Below are positions 27,314-37,005 of a stretch of 64,000 nucleotides of DNA, piece after piece; position 1 is the first letter of the stretch; the number at the start of each line of letters is the position of its first letter. Below the pieces are notes generated by a model that was not told where the DNA came from, did no database searches, and worked only from the letters and a program-made list of their open reading frames with translations. Source of the stretch: Alicyclobacillaceae bacterium I2511. Lineage in GTDB: Bacteria > Bacillota > Bacilli > Alicyclobacillales > Alicyclobacillaceae. The stretch is from NCBI GenBank assembly GCA_003584005.1, contig QXHL01000009.1, positions 1-64,000 on the forward strand, read 5' to 3'. The position numbers and the translations under genes are program-made.

Positions 27314-28291
27314 ATGGACAAAGTTAACTGGGGCATCCTCGGTACCGCACGGATTGCAGAACAGCAGTTAATTCCAGCCATGCAGTCCGCAGTAAACGCT
27401 CACTTATTGGGTGTTGCCAGCCGCAATGAGACCCAAGCGAACGCGTACGCCCAGCACAACGGGATTGAGCGGGCCTATGGGAGCTATGCGCAATTATTGG
27501 CTGATCCGGACATCGACGCGGTCTATATTCCTTTGCCTAACGACCTTCACGCAGAGTGGACCTTGCAGGCCGCGCAGGCGGGGAAGCACGTGTTGTGCGA
27601 AAAACCGGCCGCGCTCAATGCCGCGCAAGCGCGGGAAATGGTGCAGGCATGTGCAGCACACGATGTGGTATTTATGGAAGCCTTTATGTACCCCTTCCAT
27701 CCTCAGTGGGACCGTGTCCGCGAGTTGTTGAATAGCGGTGAGTTGGGAGAATTAAAAATCGTTCACGCGAATTTTTCGTACCCTTTGGAAAATCCCGCAG
27801 ACATCCGCTGGCATCCACAGATGGGTGGAGGTTCTTTGTACGATGTCGGTTGTTACTGTGTCCACGTGGCCCGCAGCCTTGCCGACAATGCCCCCACCGT
27901 GGAGGTGCAGGGAATCGCCCAGTTTATGGAAGATGGGGTGGTGGACAAGTCGTTCACTGGAGCCTTCAAATTTGCCAACGGCCTACTCGCCCACTTTGAC
28001 TGTTCCTTCGAAGCGGCAGACAGGCAATTTGTGGAAATTGTCGGATCCCGTGGGTCCATCCAAGTACTGTACCCGTTCCGACCAGATATGGGAACCCCCA
28101 CCCTGATTGTGCACGGACCCTCTGGAGAACACCGAGAGACGTTTCCCACCACGGACATGTACAAACTCCAAGTGGAACACTTCGGCGATTGCGTGCAATC
28201 CCAGCAGACACCGCGCAATACTGGGGAAGATTCCATCCGCAACATGGAGCACATTGATGCCCTTTACACCGCCGCAGGACGCCAGAGCTGA
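27314..28291 (+). CDS. Gfo/Idh/MocA-family NAD(P)-dependent oxidoreductase
   Basis: 325 residues. N-terminal Rossmann fold (NWGILGTARIAEQQLIPAM) and the family hallmark HVLCEKPAALNAAQAREM, whose Lys and Pro lie at the active site; later MGGGSLYDVGCYCVH contains the substrate-binding region, with a Cys where many relatives have a catalytic His nearby. Such enzymes oxidise sugars, inositol or trans-dihydrodiols. No partner gene is adjacent. AGGAGG stands nine bases before ATG. Confidence 0.87.
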   Translation: MDKVNWGILGTARIAEQQLIPAMQSAVNAHLLGVASRNETQANAYAQHNGIERAYGSYAQLLADPDIDAVYIPLPNDLHAEWTLQAAQAGKHVLCEKPAALNAAQAREMVQACAAHDVVFMEAFMYPFHPQWDRVRELLNSGELGELKIVHANFSYPLENPADIRWHPQMGGGSLYDVGCYCVHVARSLADNAPTVEVQGIAQFMEDGVVDKSFTGAFKFANGLLAHFDCSFEAADRQFVEIVGSRGSIQVLYPFRPDMGTPTLIVHGPSGEHRETFPTTDMYKLQVEHFGDCVQSQQTPRNTGEDSIRNMEHIDALYTAAGRQS

Positions 28292-28448
28292 CCGATTGCA
28301 TCCATTATTCCGATGTACCTGCAATGCGGACAGGCAGACCTAAAACTTCGACGTCGTGTGGCAGGTGTCTGATGTGCCAAGATGAATGTGTGAGGACAGT
28401 GCTTGATTGGACAATAATTTTACCAACCGCCTGACCCTATTTCCTACC

Positions 28449-28913
28449 CTACTGTTCTTTGAGAAGTTCATTCAACTTAGAGCCGCGATCAATTTTCAGC
28501 ATCCAAAGACCAACAATGAGCAAATACAGCCAAGCCAGCAGCGAGAACCCTCGACCAAACGAATAATGCAACACAGCCAAGTGACCGGCCAATGGTTTCG
28601 GATTGATTCCAAACGGAAGCGCTGTGAATCCTGACAGGAAAAAGACGAAAAGATTGTATGCTGTGAAGAGTACCACTGGGGTGTAAAATCGTCGAAGACC
28701 GAGCAAGTAAATGACCGAGATTAGGCTGTACGATGCCGTCTCGATGTCAATCCAATAAGAAATAATAGGTGTACCTCCGGGACTTGAAAAGAGATGTGCG
28801 GCGACATCCAGCAATGCGAAAAAAGCTAAAGACAATCGCAAAAATTGAATTCGGTGTGTAAACGCCTCGTCTGCTTCAGTGGCCATCAGTGGCTCGGATT
28901 TGTGTTTTGTCAT
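28449..28913 (-). CDS. Hypothetical four-helix membrane protein
   Basis: 154 residues with four hydrophobic segments (FLRLSLAFFALLDVAAHLF, SYSLISVIYLLGL, VVLFTAYNLFVFFL, FSLLAWLYLLIVGLWML). I do not recognise a family. The ATG at 28913 is eleven bases after AAAGGGTG. It lies 69 bases downstream-to-upstream of the H+-ATPase gene end in opposite order (same strand, upstream of the ATPase stop), so it is not obviously co-transcribed. Confidence 0.55.
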   Translation of the reverse strand: MTKHKSEPLMATEADEAFTHRIQFLRLSLAFFALLDVAAHLFSSPGGTPIISYWIDIETASYSLISVIYLLGLRRFYTPVVLFTAYNLFVFFLSGFTALPFGINPKPLAGHLAVLHYSFGRGFSLLAWLYLLIVGLWMLKIDRGSKLNELLKEQ

Positions 28914-28994
28914 AAAGTTTTTCACCCTTTCTATTCAATATACCTCGAATAATGCACTGAAAAATACGCCGAAACTGGACTCCACTGTACGCAA

Positions 28995-31478
28995 TCAGCT
29001 ACTCGATTTTTCATCAGACAACCTGTTGTGATGCATTGCCTGTGCGGAAGCTTCGGATTCCTGCGACACGTCTTCGGCATTCATGCCCGCCCATTTTCTC
29101 AATCCATCCATCAATACCATGAAGACAAGAGCCATTCCCAAAATCGCCACGGTGACATACACAGGAATCGGGGCCATGAGAATTCCCAGGCTAGCCATCA
29201 CCGACACCAGAATAATGTCAGCCACTGAGGCCATCCACAAGGGTCTGCTAGGCGCAGAATCCCAAAAGTGGCGCTGCCCACGGATGACATAGATGGTGGT
29301 TTGCCCACTGAAGACCAACATCAAAAACACCGCCGTCTGCACTTGCGACCAGGTCAATAAAAGTAGGTTGTGTGCCCCATACAGGACTAGAAAAGATTCC
29401 ACTAGCAAAGCTAGCGCCAGCACCATGGAGGAACGAACCAGTTGAGAAACGTGCCAGTGCACGGGACGTTGGCTAAAAGACACGCGGTCCGTGGCAATCG
29501 ACATGGTCACAAAGTCATTCGCAAACAACAACAACACAATCAAAGAAGGGGTAACAACAAAGTGTCGCGTGACTAAAAACCCGATGCTGAGAAATAGTGC
29601 TACCTGAATGGTTTTTGTGATTTTGTTGACCGTATAAGTTTGCATGCGGCGATAGATGCGACGGCTCGTTTCCACCGCTGTCACAATCCCCATCAAGCCT
29701 GGCGTGGTTAACACGATGCTTGCAGCCGCCTTAGCCACATCCGTGGCATTTGCCACAGCAATGCCCACCTCCGCCTGTTTCAATGAGGGGGCATCATTGA
29801 CCCCATCTCCTGTCATTCCAACAATCGCTCCAGATTTCTGCAGGGACTCCACCAAATGAAACTTGTCTTCCGGGAAAATACCGGCGACCACATCACAATC
29901 AGCCACTTCTTGGGCACTCCCCTGTGCCAAAACTGCGGCATCACAAACCTTGCCCGAAATCCCCACCTGTTGGGCAATCGCCCGTGCGGTTTGAACGGTG
30001 TCCCCTGTGAGCATTCGCAATCTTATCCCGAGCTGGTGAAGGGCTTGCACCAGCTTTAGAGAATCGGGTCTGGGTGGGTCTTGCAGCGCAATCAATCCCA
30101 CAAAACGCAAAGCCGTCTGCCCCGCTTCTTGGACCCCCACTCCAATCACCCGGTACCCGCTGGCCGCCAAGTTGTCTACATCGCTACTGACTGTTTTCAC
30201 GTCAGTGTGGGGGGCTAACTCCGCCAATGTCTGGGGCGCCCCTTTCATCACCGTGTACGTCTTTCCTTGGTATTCCACCACCGCCTCAGTACGCTTAGTG
30301 GCTGGTTCAAAGGGAGTAAAGTTTATAATTTTTGCTTCATTTACTGTTTCTGACTGTGAGAGATTGCCTGCCTGTGCTGTCTGTGCTGTCTGTACTTTCT
30401 TTTCCAAAACGGCCAGATCAATCGAATCTTGTGTGGAGGCATCCGAGGCCCAGGACGCATAACGCAACACATCCGCCAAAGTATACGGCGCATAGGCCTG
30501 CATGTTTGCAACGCTTAATTGATTCAACGTAATGGTGCCTGTTTTGTCAGTACACAGCACATCCATGCTGGCAGCCTCTTGAATGGCTGATAAACGAGAG
30601 ACCAGCGCCCCCTTTTCCGCCAATTCACGAGCGCCCAAGGTCTGTGCCAGCGTAAACGTGGCTGGCAGGGCCACTGGCACAGAGGCCACAATTAAAATCA
30701 GCGCAAACGGCAGCATGGTTAGCAACGGCACGTGTGTGAGCGAGGCATCTGTTAGAATCACCAGCACCAGCAATACATCTATCACAACTAAATTTCTAAC
30801 AATTCCTAAGATGGTACGTTCCAAGTGCGAACCAGTGACCGCCTGCTTCACTAATTCTGAGGTGCGCCCAAAGTACGTCTGTGTCCCTGTGGCTGCAACC
30901 TGTCCTGTGGCCTCTCCATGTTTGACCAAGGCTCCCGCATAGGCAGTGTCCCCCAATCCTTTGTCAACAGGCACGGATTCTCCAGTTAACGGGGACTGAT
31001 CCAACACCAGTGCCCCCTGCATCAAACTCACATCCGCAGGCATGGAGTCGCCCATACGGACATGAATCACATCTCCTGGTACCAGTTCTCTGGAGGGAAT
31101 TCGAGCCCATTCCCCATCTCTGAGCACGCGGGCTTCAATCATCAACTTCTCGCGCAGCAAGGCCAATGCTTTGTCGGCACGACTTTCCTGAAGCACGCTG
31201 ACAATCGCATTGAACACCAACAAAAAAGCGATGACGACCGCATCAACATTTTTACCCAACCACAAACTCAAAATAATGGTAGACTCCAACATCCACGGGA
31301 CAGGTGCCCAAAATTTTCGTAAAAAATGTAAAACGGGATGGGGCTTGACTTCTGCTACCTCGTTGTAGCCATACTGCTGATGAAGTTGTGCCACCTGTGC
31401 CGTCGTTAAACCCGTGAGGTTTTGCCCCTCTGTTTGCCGATCCGGTTGTACTCGGCTTTGATTTTCTATGGTCTCCAC
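28995..31478 (-). CDS. Plasma-membrane-type H+-transporting P-type ATPase (P3A)
   Basis: 827 residues, the size of archaeal and bacterial PMA1-like pumps. Features: N-terminal cation-ATPase domain, actuator TGES loop (QSPLTGESVPVDK), phosphorylation site DKTGTITLNQL, nucleotide-binding KGAPQTLAEL, hinge TGDGVNDAPSLKQAEVG, and ten TM helices, with GILMAPIP near the end. It hydrolyses ATP to expel protons and is common in acidophiles such as Thermoplasma and Alicyclobacillaceae relatives. GTG start at 31478 with GGAGGGAGGG upstream. Monocistronic. Substrate assignment rests on family resemblance. Confidence 0.85.
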   Translation of the reverse strand: METIENQSRVQPDRQTEGQNLTGLTTAQVAQLHQQYGYNEVAEVKPHPVLHFLRKFWAPVPWMLESTIILSLWLGKNVDAVVIAFLLVFNAIVSVLQESRADKALALLREKLMIEARVLRDGEWARIPSRELVPGDVIHVRMGDSMPADVSLMQGALVLDQSPLTGESVPVDKGLGDTAYAGALVKHGEATGQVAATGTQTYFGRTSELVKQAVTGSHLERTILGIVRNLVVIDVLLVLVILTDASLTHVPLLTMLPFALILIVASVPVALPATFTLAQTLGARELAEKGALVSRLSAIQEAASMDVLCTDKTGTITLNQLSVANMQAYAPYTLADVLRYASWASDASTQDSIDLAVLEKKVQTAQTAQAGNLSQSETVNEAKIINFTPFEPATKRTEAVVEYQGKTYTVMKGAPQTLAELAPHTDVKTVSSDVDNLAASGYRVIGVGVQEAGQTALRFVGLIALQDPPRPDSLKLVQALHQLGIRLRMLTGDTVQTARAIAQQVGISGKVCDAAVLAQGSAQEVADCDVVAGIFPEDKFHLVESLQKSGAIVGMTGDGVNDAPSLKQAEVGIAVANATDVAKAAASIVLTTPGLMGIVTAVETSRRIYRRMQTYTVNKITKTIQVALFLSIGFLVTRHFVVTPSLIVLLLFANDFVTMSIATDRVSFSQRPVHWHVSQLVRSSMVLALALLVESFLVLYGAHNLLLLTWSQVQTAVFLMLVFSGQTTIYVIRGQRHFWDSAPSRPLWMASVADIILVSVMASLGILMAPIPVYVTVAILGMALVFMVLMDGLRKWAGMNAEDVSQESEASAQAMHHNRLSDEKSSS

Positions 31479-32239
31479 TCCGAGGCCCTCCCTCCAGCTT
31501 TCAAGCCTAAGCAGCTTGTCATGACGTCATGATAAGTGTTCATACAGTGTATTTTAGGTCTTTCGCTTCTCAAAAGCAATGCCCCGCAATCACCTTAGTA
31601 AACTCTCACTGATGCTCAATGATGCTCACAGGGCCTTACGACCATCCCCAGGGAGGAAAATATGCACTCTCCATTTTCCGTTAGACCCTCAAAGCTGGAT
31701 CCCACAAGCTAAGCCCTTCAGGCTGGTTGACATCCTCCATTCTAGGAACATACAGGAACATACAGGGAACATATGGTCAGAGTCCCGACGGATCCTATTG
31801 GTGGAACGCCCTTACTGCCTTGTCTTCCAGAATGTGTAGGGAGTCGCGGAAATAGGCACCACAATGATGACTGTTGATACACTAGGTTTCGTAGAACATT
31901 CACATCCATATAGAGGTTTCTTCTGCAAATTATACCTTCCATCTAGAATTCTCTTGGAATCTGATTCGCCGGTCTCAAATAAGGGACCACAGGCCGCTTA
32001 TGGGCCTTTTCAAGCCACTTTTCGCATAAATAAGCGTTCGCCAGGCCCTTATTCCAGAAAATTCGGTGCAAACACGGGGGGGTAACGTGAAATAGGCGAC
32101 TTTCACGCCCTTATTTGTGTTTCATCCCTCGATATTTGATGATTTAGCGACTGGGGGACGCTTAATTCCAGAACCGTAAAAATCAATCCCCTGCACACGA
32201 AGGAGGGCCTCCCCAATCCTTCGGGCAGGTGGGGGGCAG

Positions 32240-32330
32240 ATTCCGACGAAAGTTGGCTCACCCGAAAATTAGTTGATCCCTCATCGGGTGGCGGTATAGC
32301 TTGGAACAGTTCACTAGTACTTGTTTATTC
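32240..32330 (+). mobile_element. Solo end of an ISL3-type element
   Basis: The 36 bases at 32240-32275 match the inverted repeat of the element at 50279-50980 at all but a few positions (ATTCCGACGAAAGTTGGCTC, then CCCG.AAATTAGTTG). Similarity continues inward to about 32330. No matching right end was found nearby, so this is a truncated relic. Confidence 0.75.
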
Positions 32331-32735
32331 ACGACATTTTCCATTTCACTCCCATAGGTTCTCTTACTTTAACAAAATAATAGAAGGAACCATAATCCAC
32401 ATCCCTTTGTACTTCTGGAGGATGTTCTGGAACCGTCTATGGGCCTGTGGTTTTACCTCTCAGTAAAATCTGAATATACTAAATATACGGTTCAATATGC
32501 GCAACCGAACTCTCAGTTTGCCGTGTGCCCGAGCGCCACCAGCCATCCTATTCGATGCACCGACGCTATAGGCGAACTATTGATGATTTTCTGATAGGGA
32601 TATTCTCCATTCACATTGTGCTTCAGTCTCAAATAGGGAACTGGAAAATTCTCATTGTCTTAAAGATATTGGCTGATGGTGCCTTGGAATTCCCATTTGT
32701 AAACTTGACACCCCCCACGATTGCGATGCCTCGCC

Positions 32736-32767
32736 GCTCCCTCCTCGGAGAGGAAGCGGGAGGGAGC
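32736..32767. repeat. GC-rich hairpin after the aldo/keto reductase pseudogene
   Basis: GCTCCCTCC (32736-32744) pairs with GGAGGGAGC (32759-32767). On the minus strand it follows the pseudogene stop directly and is followed by GTGGGGGGTGTCAA. It may be a terminator. The trailing GGGGTGTCAA with nearby hairpins also resembles IS200/IS605 right ends, which end in a tetranucleotide such as TCAA. Confidence 0.45.
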
Positions 32768-32775
32768 CCCCCAAC

Positions 32776-33640
32776 TCAGTGAGAAATGGTGCGCATCCCA
32801 GACTCCGCATAGCGATCTCCGACCGCAACCCCCAATGGAGCCAGTTCATCGGTTCGCTGCAAATCTGCAGTGTTCAGCTGAACCTTTGACACACCAATGT
32901 TCTCCTCCAAATACGAACGGCGCTTTGTCCCAGGAATGGGTACAAAATCCTCACCTTGAGCAAGTAACCAAGCGAGGGCCAGTTGTGAGGGGGTGCAATG
33001 TTTTTCTTGTGCCATCTGTTCCACTCGTGTCACCAATTGGAGATTCTTCACAAAGTTCTGGCCCTGAAAGCGAGGAGAGCTCCGTCGATAATCGTCTTCT
33101 GCCAAATCCTCATACTTCTTGATTTGACCTGTTAAAAAACCGTGACCCAGAGGACTATAGAGAACAAACCCAATGCCTAGTTCACGACATGTGGGAAGTA
33201 TATCATCCTCGACATCTCGGCTCCACAGTGAATACTCCGTTTGCAAAGCCGAAATTGGATGAACCCGATGCACGCGCCGCGTAATCTACGCGCAAACGCT
33301 GCAAACTGGCTTCACAGGCAGACTGGCCGTATTCAGGTCGTCCATTGATCCCTAAAAAAGTCCCGTCGGAAGATCGCACATTGCCGAATTTCGTAGCCAA
33401 AATCACTCAGTCACGATGCTCTTGCAGTGCTTTACCGACCAGTTCTTCATTTCGCCCGACGCCATACATATCTGCAATGTCGAAAAAGGTTATTTCGAGA
33501 TCGAACGCCCGATGAATCGCCGCAATCGATTCTGCATCATCACAGGGACAATAGAAATCGGACATGCCCATACAGACTAATCCGAGTTCTGACACCATAA
33601 ATCCTTGTTGTCCCAGTTCCTTTTTTCGCAGGACACCCAT
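32776..33640 (-). pseudogene. Aldo/keto reductase (Tas/YajO-like), stop codon plus internal deletion
   Basis: The N-terminus ([40 protein letters not shown]) carries the catalytic Asp and Tyr of the aldo/keto reductase fold. At 33404-33406 a TGA replaces an expected Arg codon in EHRD(stop)VILATKFG. The frame then runs to [10 protein letters not shown], after which about 45-50 residues, containing the catalytic His region (usually DLYYQHRVD...), are missing and the frame shifts to [19 protein letters not shown]. The C-terminal half is otherwise intact to the stop. Two independent lesions show it is not functional. Confidence 0.8.
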
Positions 33641-33784
33641 ATGTGCATTTCGTGTCCATTAACCCATCACGCTTTTGCGATCCTATTCAATGACTATATC
33701 CCTTCAATAAATATATTGGCCCCTTTTGGTTATTACATAAGTTTGCATAGAATGTAATGAGCCAAATTTTAGCCTCGTCGCTAT

Positions 33785-34564
33785 TTATTCCATATCAAAC
33801 TGAGACGTGGCTTCAATTACAGGGCAAATTGCAAAACAGCGAGCGGGAAAACCAGCTGAATTTTTAACTTTAGGAAAAGTACAGAATATAATGGAGCCCA
33901 CAGGTGTAACCTTATCAAGGTTACTCATGACTTCAATTTGAATTTTATCTTGTTCCAAAACATATTTTTCCCCCATAAAACCAATCTGTGGCTGACGAGC
34001 TGGCGGATCCGTATCTAAAGTTTCATGCCCTACCGAGCCAACGTTGCGTACTTCAAAAAGAAATTTCAGTGCCTCAATATCCCAACCCGGATAATGTGAA
34101 TCACCATTTTCGTCGCGGTTTAAAAACCTAGCCTGATCAGGCCAACGTTTATGCCAATCTGATCTCATTGCCACAAATGCCCCTTCAGGAATTTGACCAT
34201 ATTTTGCTTCAAATTCATTTACGTCTGCAATTGTCAACGCATAATCATGGTCTTCTTCCACCTTTTCATGGACATCAATCACACAAAGTGGATATGAAAA
34301 TTCTGTAATTTTAATCTCATCAAGAAGACGTGCATTGGTCACAAAATGTGCAGGCGCATCCACGTGAGTTCCATACTGACCTGGAAATTTGTACTCAACA
34401 ACCTTCATAGGTGCCACATCAAAATCAAAAAGCACATTATATTCCATGGGCTCAAATCCGGGCCAATGCGGAGTGTCTGGGCCAAACTCATGTGTCAAAT
34501 CAACCCAATCATATTTTAACGATTTCAGATCCTTTAGTTGTTCCCATAATGGATATGTTATCAA
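33785..34564 (-). CDS. Cyclase-family (KynB-like) metal-dependent hydrolase
   Basis: 259 residues of the PF04199 fold shared by N-formylkynurenine formamidase and isatin hydrolase. The metal motif reads GQYGTHVDAPAHF: the first His of the usual HxGTHxDxPxH is Gln, as in a subfamily whose members also have a PEGAFVAMRSDWHKRWPD block and GHETLDTDPPA, both present here. Reaction unknown; relatives hydrolyse amide or lactam bonds using Mn or Zn. TTG start at 34564 with AGGGA seven bases upstream. Last gene of the six-gene operon that starts with the P-protein-like pair. Confidence 0.82.
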   Translation of the reverse strand: MITYPLWEQLKDLKSLKYDWVDLTHEFGPDTPHWPGFEPMEYNVLFDFDVAPMKVVEYKFPGQYGTHVDAPAHFVTNARLLDEIKITEFSYPLCVIDVHEKVEEDHDYALTIADVNEFEAKYGQIPEGAFVAMRSDWHKRWPDQARFLNRDENGDSHYPGWDIEALKFLFEVRNVGSVGHETLDTDPPARQPQIGFMGEKYVLEQDKIQIEVMSNLDKVTPVGSIIFCTFPKVKNSAGFPARCFAICPVIEATSQFDME

Positions 34565-34659
34565 ATAAGTCCCTACCTTCTATACTTGAATTTGTACTTG
34601 TGATAAGATGCTTAAAATCAAATAATTTATTCTATCACATTTAAAAATAAGCACGATGT

Positions 34660-35274
34660 TCAGCCTTTCTTCTCTTGCCACTTCACTACCTCTTCCCTTG
34701 AGTACTTTGCCCTAGTTCCGCCAATTAACTTTGGTCTTGCTCTTATCATACTTAAGTGAGCCTGTCCAATACTCTTGACCTGACTTCTGACAACCACCCC
34801 CACCGGTTTCATGTGCATCCCAATAAACACATCTCCAATATCCATCCCTGCGCTGGCTTGAGATTTAACGTTTTCCACAACCACTGGATTTTCCAAACGG
34901 TTCATGGCTACAGCGGCAAGTCCTCCACCCGCTTTTATATATGGGAATACATGGACGATCTCCAGCTCATACTGTTTCGCACATTTTTCTTCCACCACCA
35001 GTGCTCGATTTATATGTTCGCAACCCTGAATAGCAATGTATAATCCTAACTCTCGAATTTGCGGTAACATCCCATCCAATATCGCCTCTGCAACTTCTAA
35101 ATTTGTGGATGAACCGATTTTTTCCCCAACCACCTCACTCGTGCTACCACCTAAAACCACGACCTGTCTGGCCCTCAAATTGGAAATCTGTAATAGATCA
35201 TGGAGTGCCATGCCAGTTTGCTTTACAATCTCATTGAGATCTAATGGTTGCTGTTCTAAGCTCACATTATCCAT
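34660..35274 (-). CDS. YwlG/TIGR01440 family protein (DUF436)
   Basis: 204 residues, cytoplasmic, with LRARQVVVLGGSTSEVVGEKIG and IQGCEHINRALVVEEKCAKQ, then GDVFIGMHMKPVGVVVRSQ, all characteristic of the YwlG family found across Bacillota. Function unknown. In Bacillus ywlG sits next to glyA (serine hydroxymethyltransferase), so the association here with glycine-decarboxylase-like proteins is suggestive. A longer N-terminus (QQPLDLNEIVKQTGMALHDLL) than many relatives. AGGAG precedes the ATG. Fifth gene of the operon. Confidence 0.85.
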   Translation of the reverse strand: MDNVSLEQQPLDLNEIVKQTGMALHDLLQISNLRARQVVVLGGSTSEVVGEKIGSSTNLEVAEAILDGMLPQIRELGLYIAIQGCEHINRALVVEEKCAKQYELEIVHVFPYIKAGGGLAAVAMNRLENPVVVENVKSQASAGMDIGDVFIGMHMKPVGVVVRSQVKSIGQAHLSMIRARPKLIGGTRAKYSREEVVKWQEKKG

Positions 35275-35450
35275 ATTTTAACTCCTTTCTGTGCAATCGG
35301 GTTTTACTCGAAGACATCCCCCGTCGTAGCTTGCACATCAGCAGCAAGTAACCTTCCAAATTACACTACCAGTATTCCTCTGAATCAACGAAATTCCTTA
35401 GATCTCCATCAAGTGGAATCTTTGAATAGTTAAAGTTCCAATTGATTAAA

Positions 35451-36875
35451 TTAGAGTTCTAATTGAGGTGGCAACTCTCTGAATCCCTTAGTTTTGATTG
35501 CTAAATAAATAATTCCAATAATGAGCCAGGTGGTGCCAACTTTCAAAGCGTTCTTATCTAAACTGCTAAATACCCACAAAACAACGATTACGCCAAGTGC
35601 TGGAGCCAGTCCATATCGGATGAAACCCCATAGCCCAGCTGGTTTCCAATTTTCTGGTTCCCCTAGAGACATTGGTCCCACGCCCTTTTTCTTTACATAA
35701 TAGAGCCAAATCACGCCCAAATTTAGCGCTGCAAAACCGCCTAATGCCCCATAATTAATTAAATTTGTAATGCTTTCTACAGTTAAGGTGATTCCCAGGA
35801 CGTATTCAATGACCACAATGAGAATGATATTCCAATGCGGGGTTTTCCATCGCTGATTGATTGCTGCAAAAATTGACTTTGGAATCAAATTGTCACGTCC
35901 CATACCATAAAGGAGACGGGCACCAGCAGCTGTTGCCACAACATTAAAAACTCCCATTGCTACCAAATAACCTGCCGTGTAGAAAGCAGCAAATCCTTGC
36001 CCGCCTGCTATTTTAGAAACTTGCATCAGAGCGGTGGCTAACCAATTCGCGTTGTTCACATATTGTTGCCAGTTTGGAATAACCAACATACCAAGATAAC
36101 CAGTCAAGACCATAGTGAACGCACCAATGAGAATTGACCCGTAAATTGCTCTGGGCACGTCACGTTTTGGATGGTTCGTTTCCTCTGCAAGTGTGGTAAT
36201 TGCATCAAATCCGAGATAACTAAGTACACAAACAGAAGTTGCTGACATTAGTGCACTGAAACTACTGAAACGGAATGGTTCTATGCTTAAGAGAGTACCC
36301 GTCCCACCATGGCGAACAGCAACATAATATGCCCAGACACCGAAAGCCAGAAAAATCACGACTTCGCCTATGACCACCATCCAGAGACCCAACTTGGCCA
36401 TTAATTCTACCCCAAAGAGATTTAGTAGTCCCATAGCTCCAGCAAAAATAAGCAACCATATGGCATATGGAATTTGGGGATAAAATTGTTCAATATAGAG
36501 GGAGGCACTCATCGCCGTGACCGTCGGTATTAAGATATAGTCAAGAATAAGAACCCAACCTGCAAGAAACCCCACGTGCCGTTGGATGCCTCGCCCAACA
36601 TAATTATAAATAGAACCTGCCAGTGGATAGTTTCTCACCATGACAGCATAGCTCATAGCGGTGAACATCATGGCAACTCCAGCTAAAGCATAGGGAAGTG
36701 CCACCGTACCTCCTGAAATTTGAAAAATAAATCCGAAGATAATTGCGGGTGCAATGGGAATCATGTAGTTAATCCCAAACGCGGTCAATTCCCATACATT
36801 TAATGATCGTTTCAGTTCTTGTTTGTATCCAAATTTTTCTAATTCCATTTCTTCTGCTGATTTACTTTCTGCCAT
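35451..36875 (-). CDS. APC-superfamily amino acid permease
   Basis: 474 residues, twelve membrane helices. N-terminal LKRSLNVWELTAFGINYMIP, then GGTVALPYALAGVAMMFTAM and YPLAGSIYNYVGRGIQRHVG, match the amino acid-polyamine-organocation family (PuuP/YkbA-like). It probably imports the amino acid or amine handled by the surrounding enzymes. GAGGAGG precedes the ATG. Fourth gene of the operon. Confidence 0.87.
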   Translation of the reverse strand: MAESKSAEEMELEKFGYKQELKRSLNVWELTAFGINYMIPIAPAIIFGFIFQISGGTVALPYALAGVAMMFTAMSYAVMVRNYPLAGSIYNYVGRGIQRHVGFLAGWVLILDYILIPTVTAMSASLYIEQFYPQIPYAIWLLIFAGAMGLLNLFGVELMAKLGLWMVVIGEVVIFLAFGVWAYYVAVRHGGTGTLLSIEPFRFSSFSALMSATSVCVLSYLGFDAITTLAEETNHPKRDVPRAIYGSILIGAFTMVLTGYLGMLVIPNWQQYVNNANWLATALMQVSKIAGGQGFAAFYTAGYLVAMGVFNVVATAAGARLLYGMGRDNLIPKSIFAAINQRWKTPHWNIILIVVIEYVLGITLTVESITNLINYGALGGFAALNLGVIWLYYVKKKGVGPMSLGEPENWKPAGLWGFIRYGLAPALGVIVVLWVFSSLDKNALKVGTTWLIIGIIYLAIKTKGFRELPPQLEL

Positions 36876-37005
36876 GTGTATCCTCCTCGTAGCCTAATTT
36901 ACAATGTCTCGTTATTGTTGAAACAAAATTATTTCTCGTTATATAAAAAGTTTGAAAACTTTCACCTAAAAACGGTGAATATTTGCACTATATAGTTTAT
37001 GACAA

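Larger units (their letters stand above)
31479..32775. other. 1.3-kb region without intact genes, IS debris
   Basis: No ORF with family resemblance. Contents: three short repeats of AGGAACATAC-like sequence (31744-31774); copies of CCCTTATT and AATAAGCG around 31970-32120; a solo ISL3-type end at 32240-32275 with ~55 bases of extended similarity; a stretch near 32520-32590 whose plus-strand translation (VCRVPERHQPSYSMHRRYRR) weakly resembles the N-terminal part of ISL3 transposases; and a GC-rich hairpin at 32736-32767. Confidence 0.55.

Noticed and set aside
31579-31839. 86-codon plus-strand ORF in the gene-free region
   Set aside because: No ribosome site, no recognisable family, composition like the surrounding noncoding DNA.
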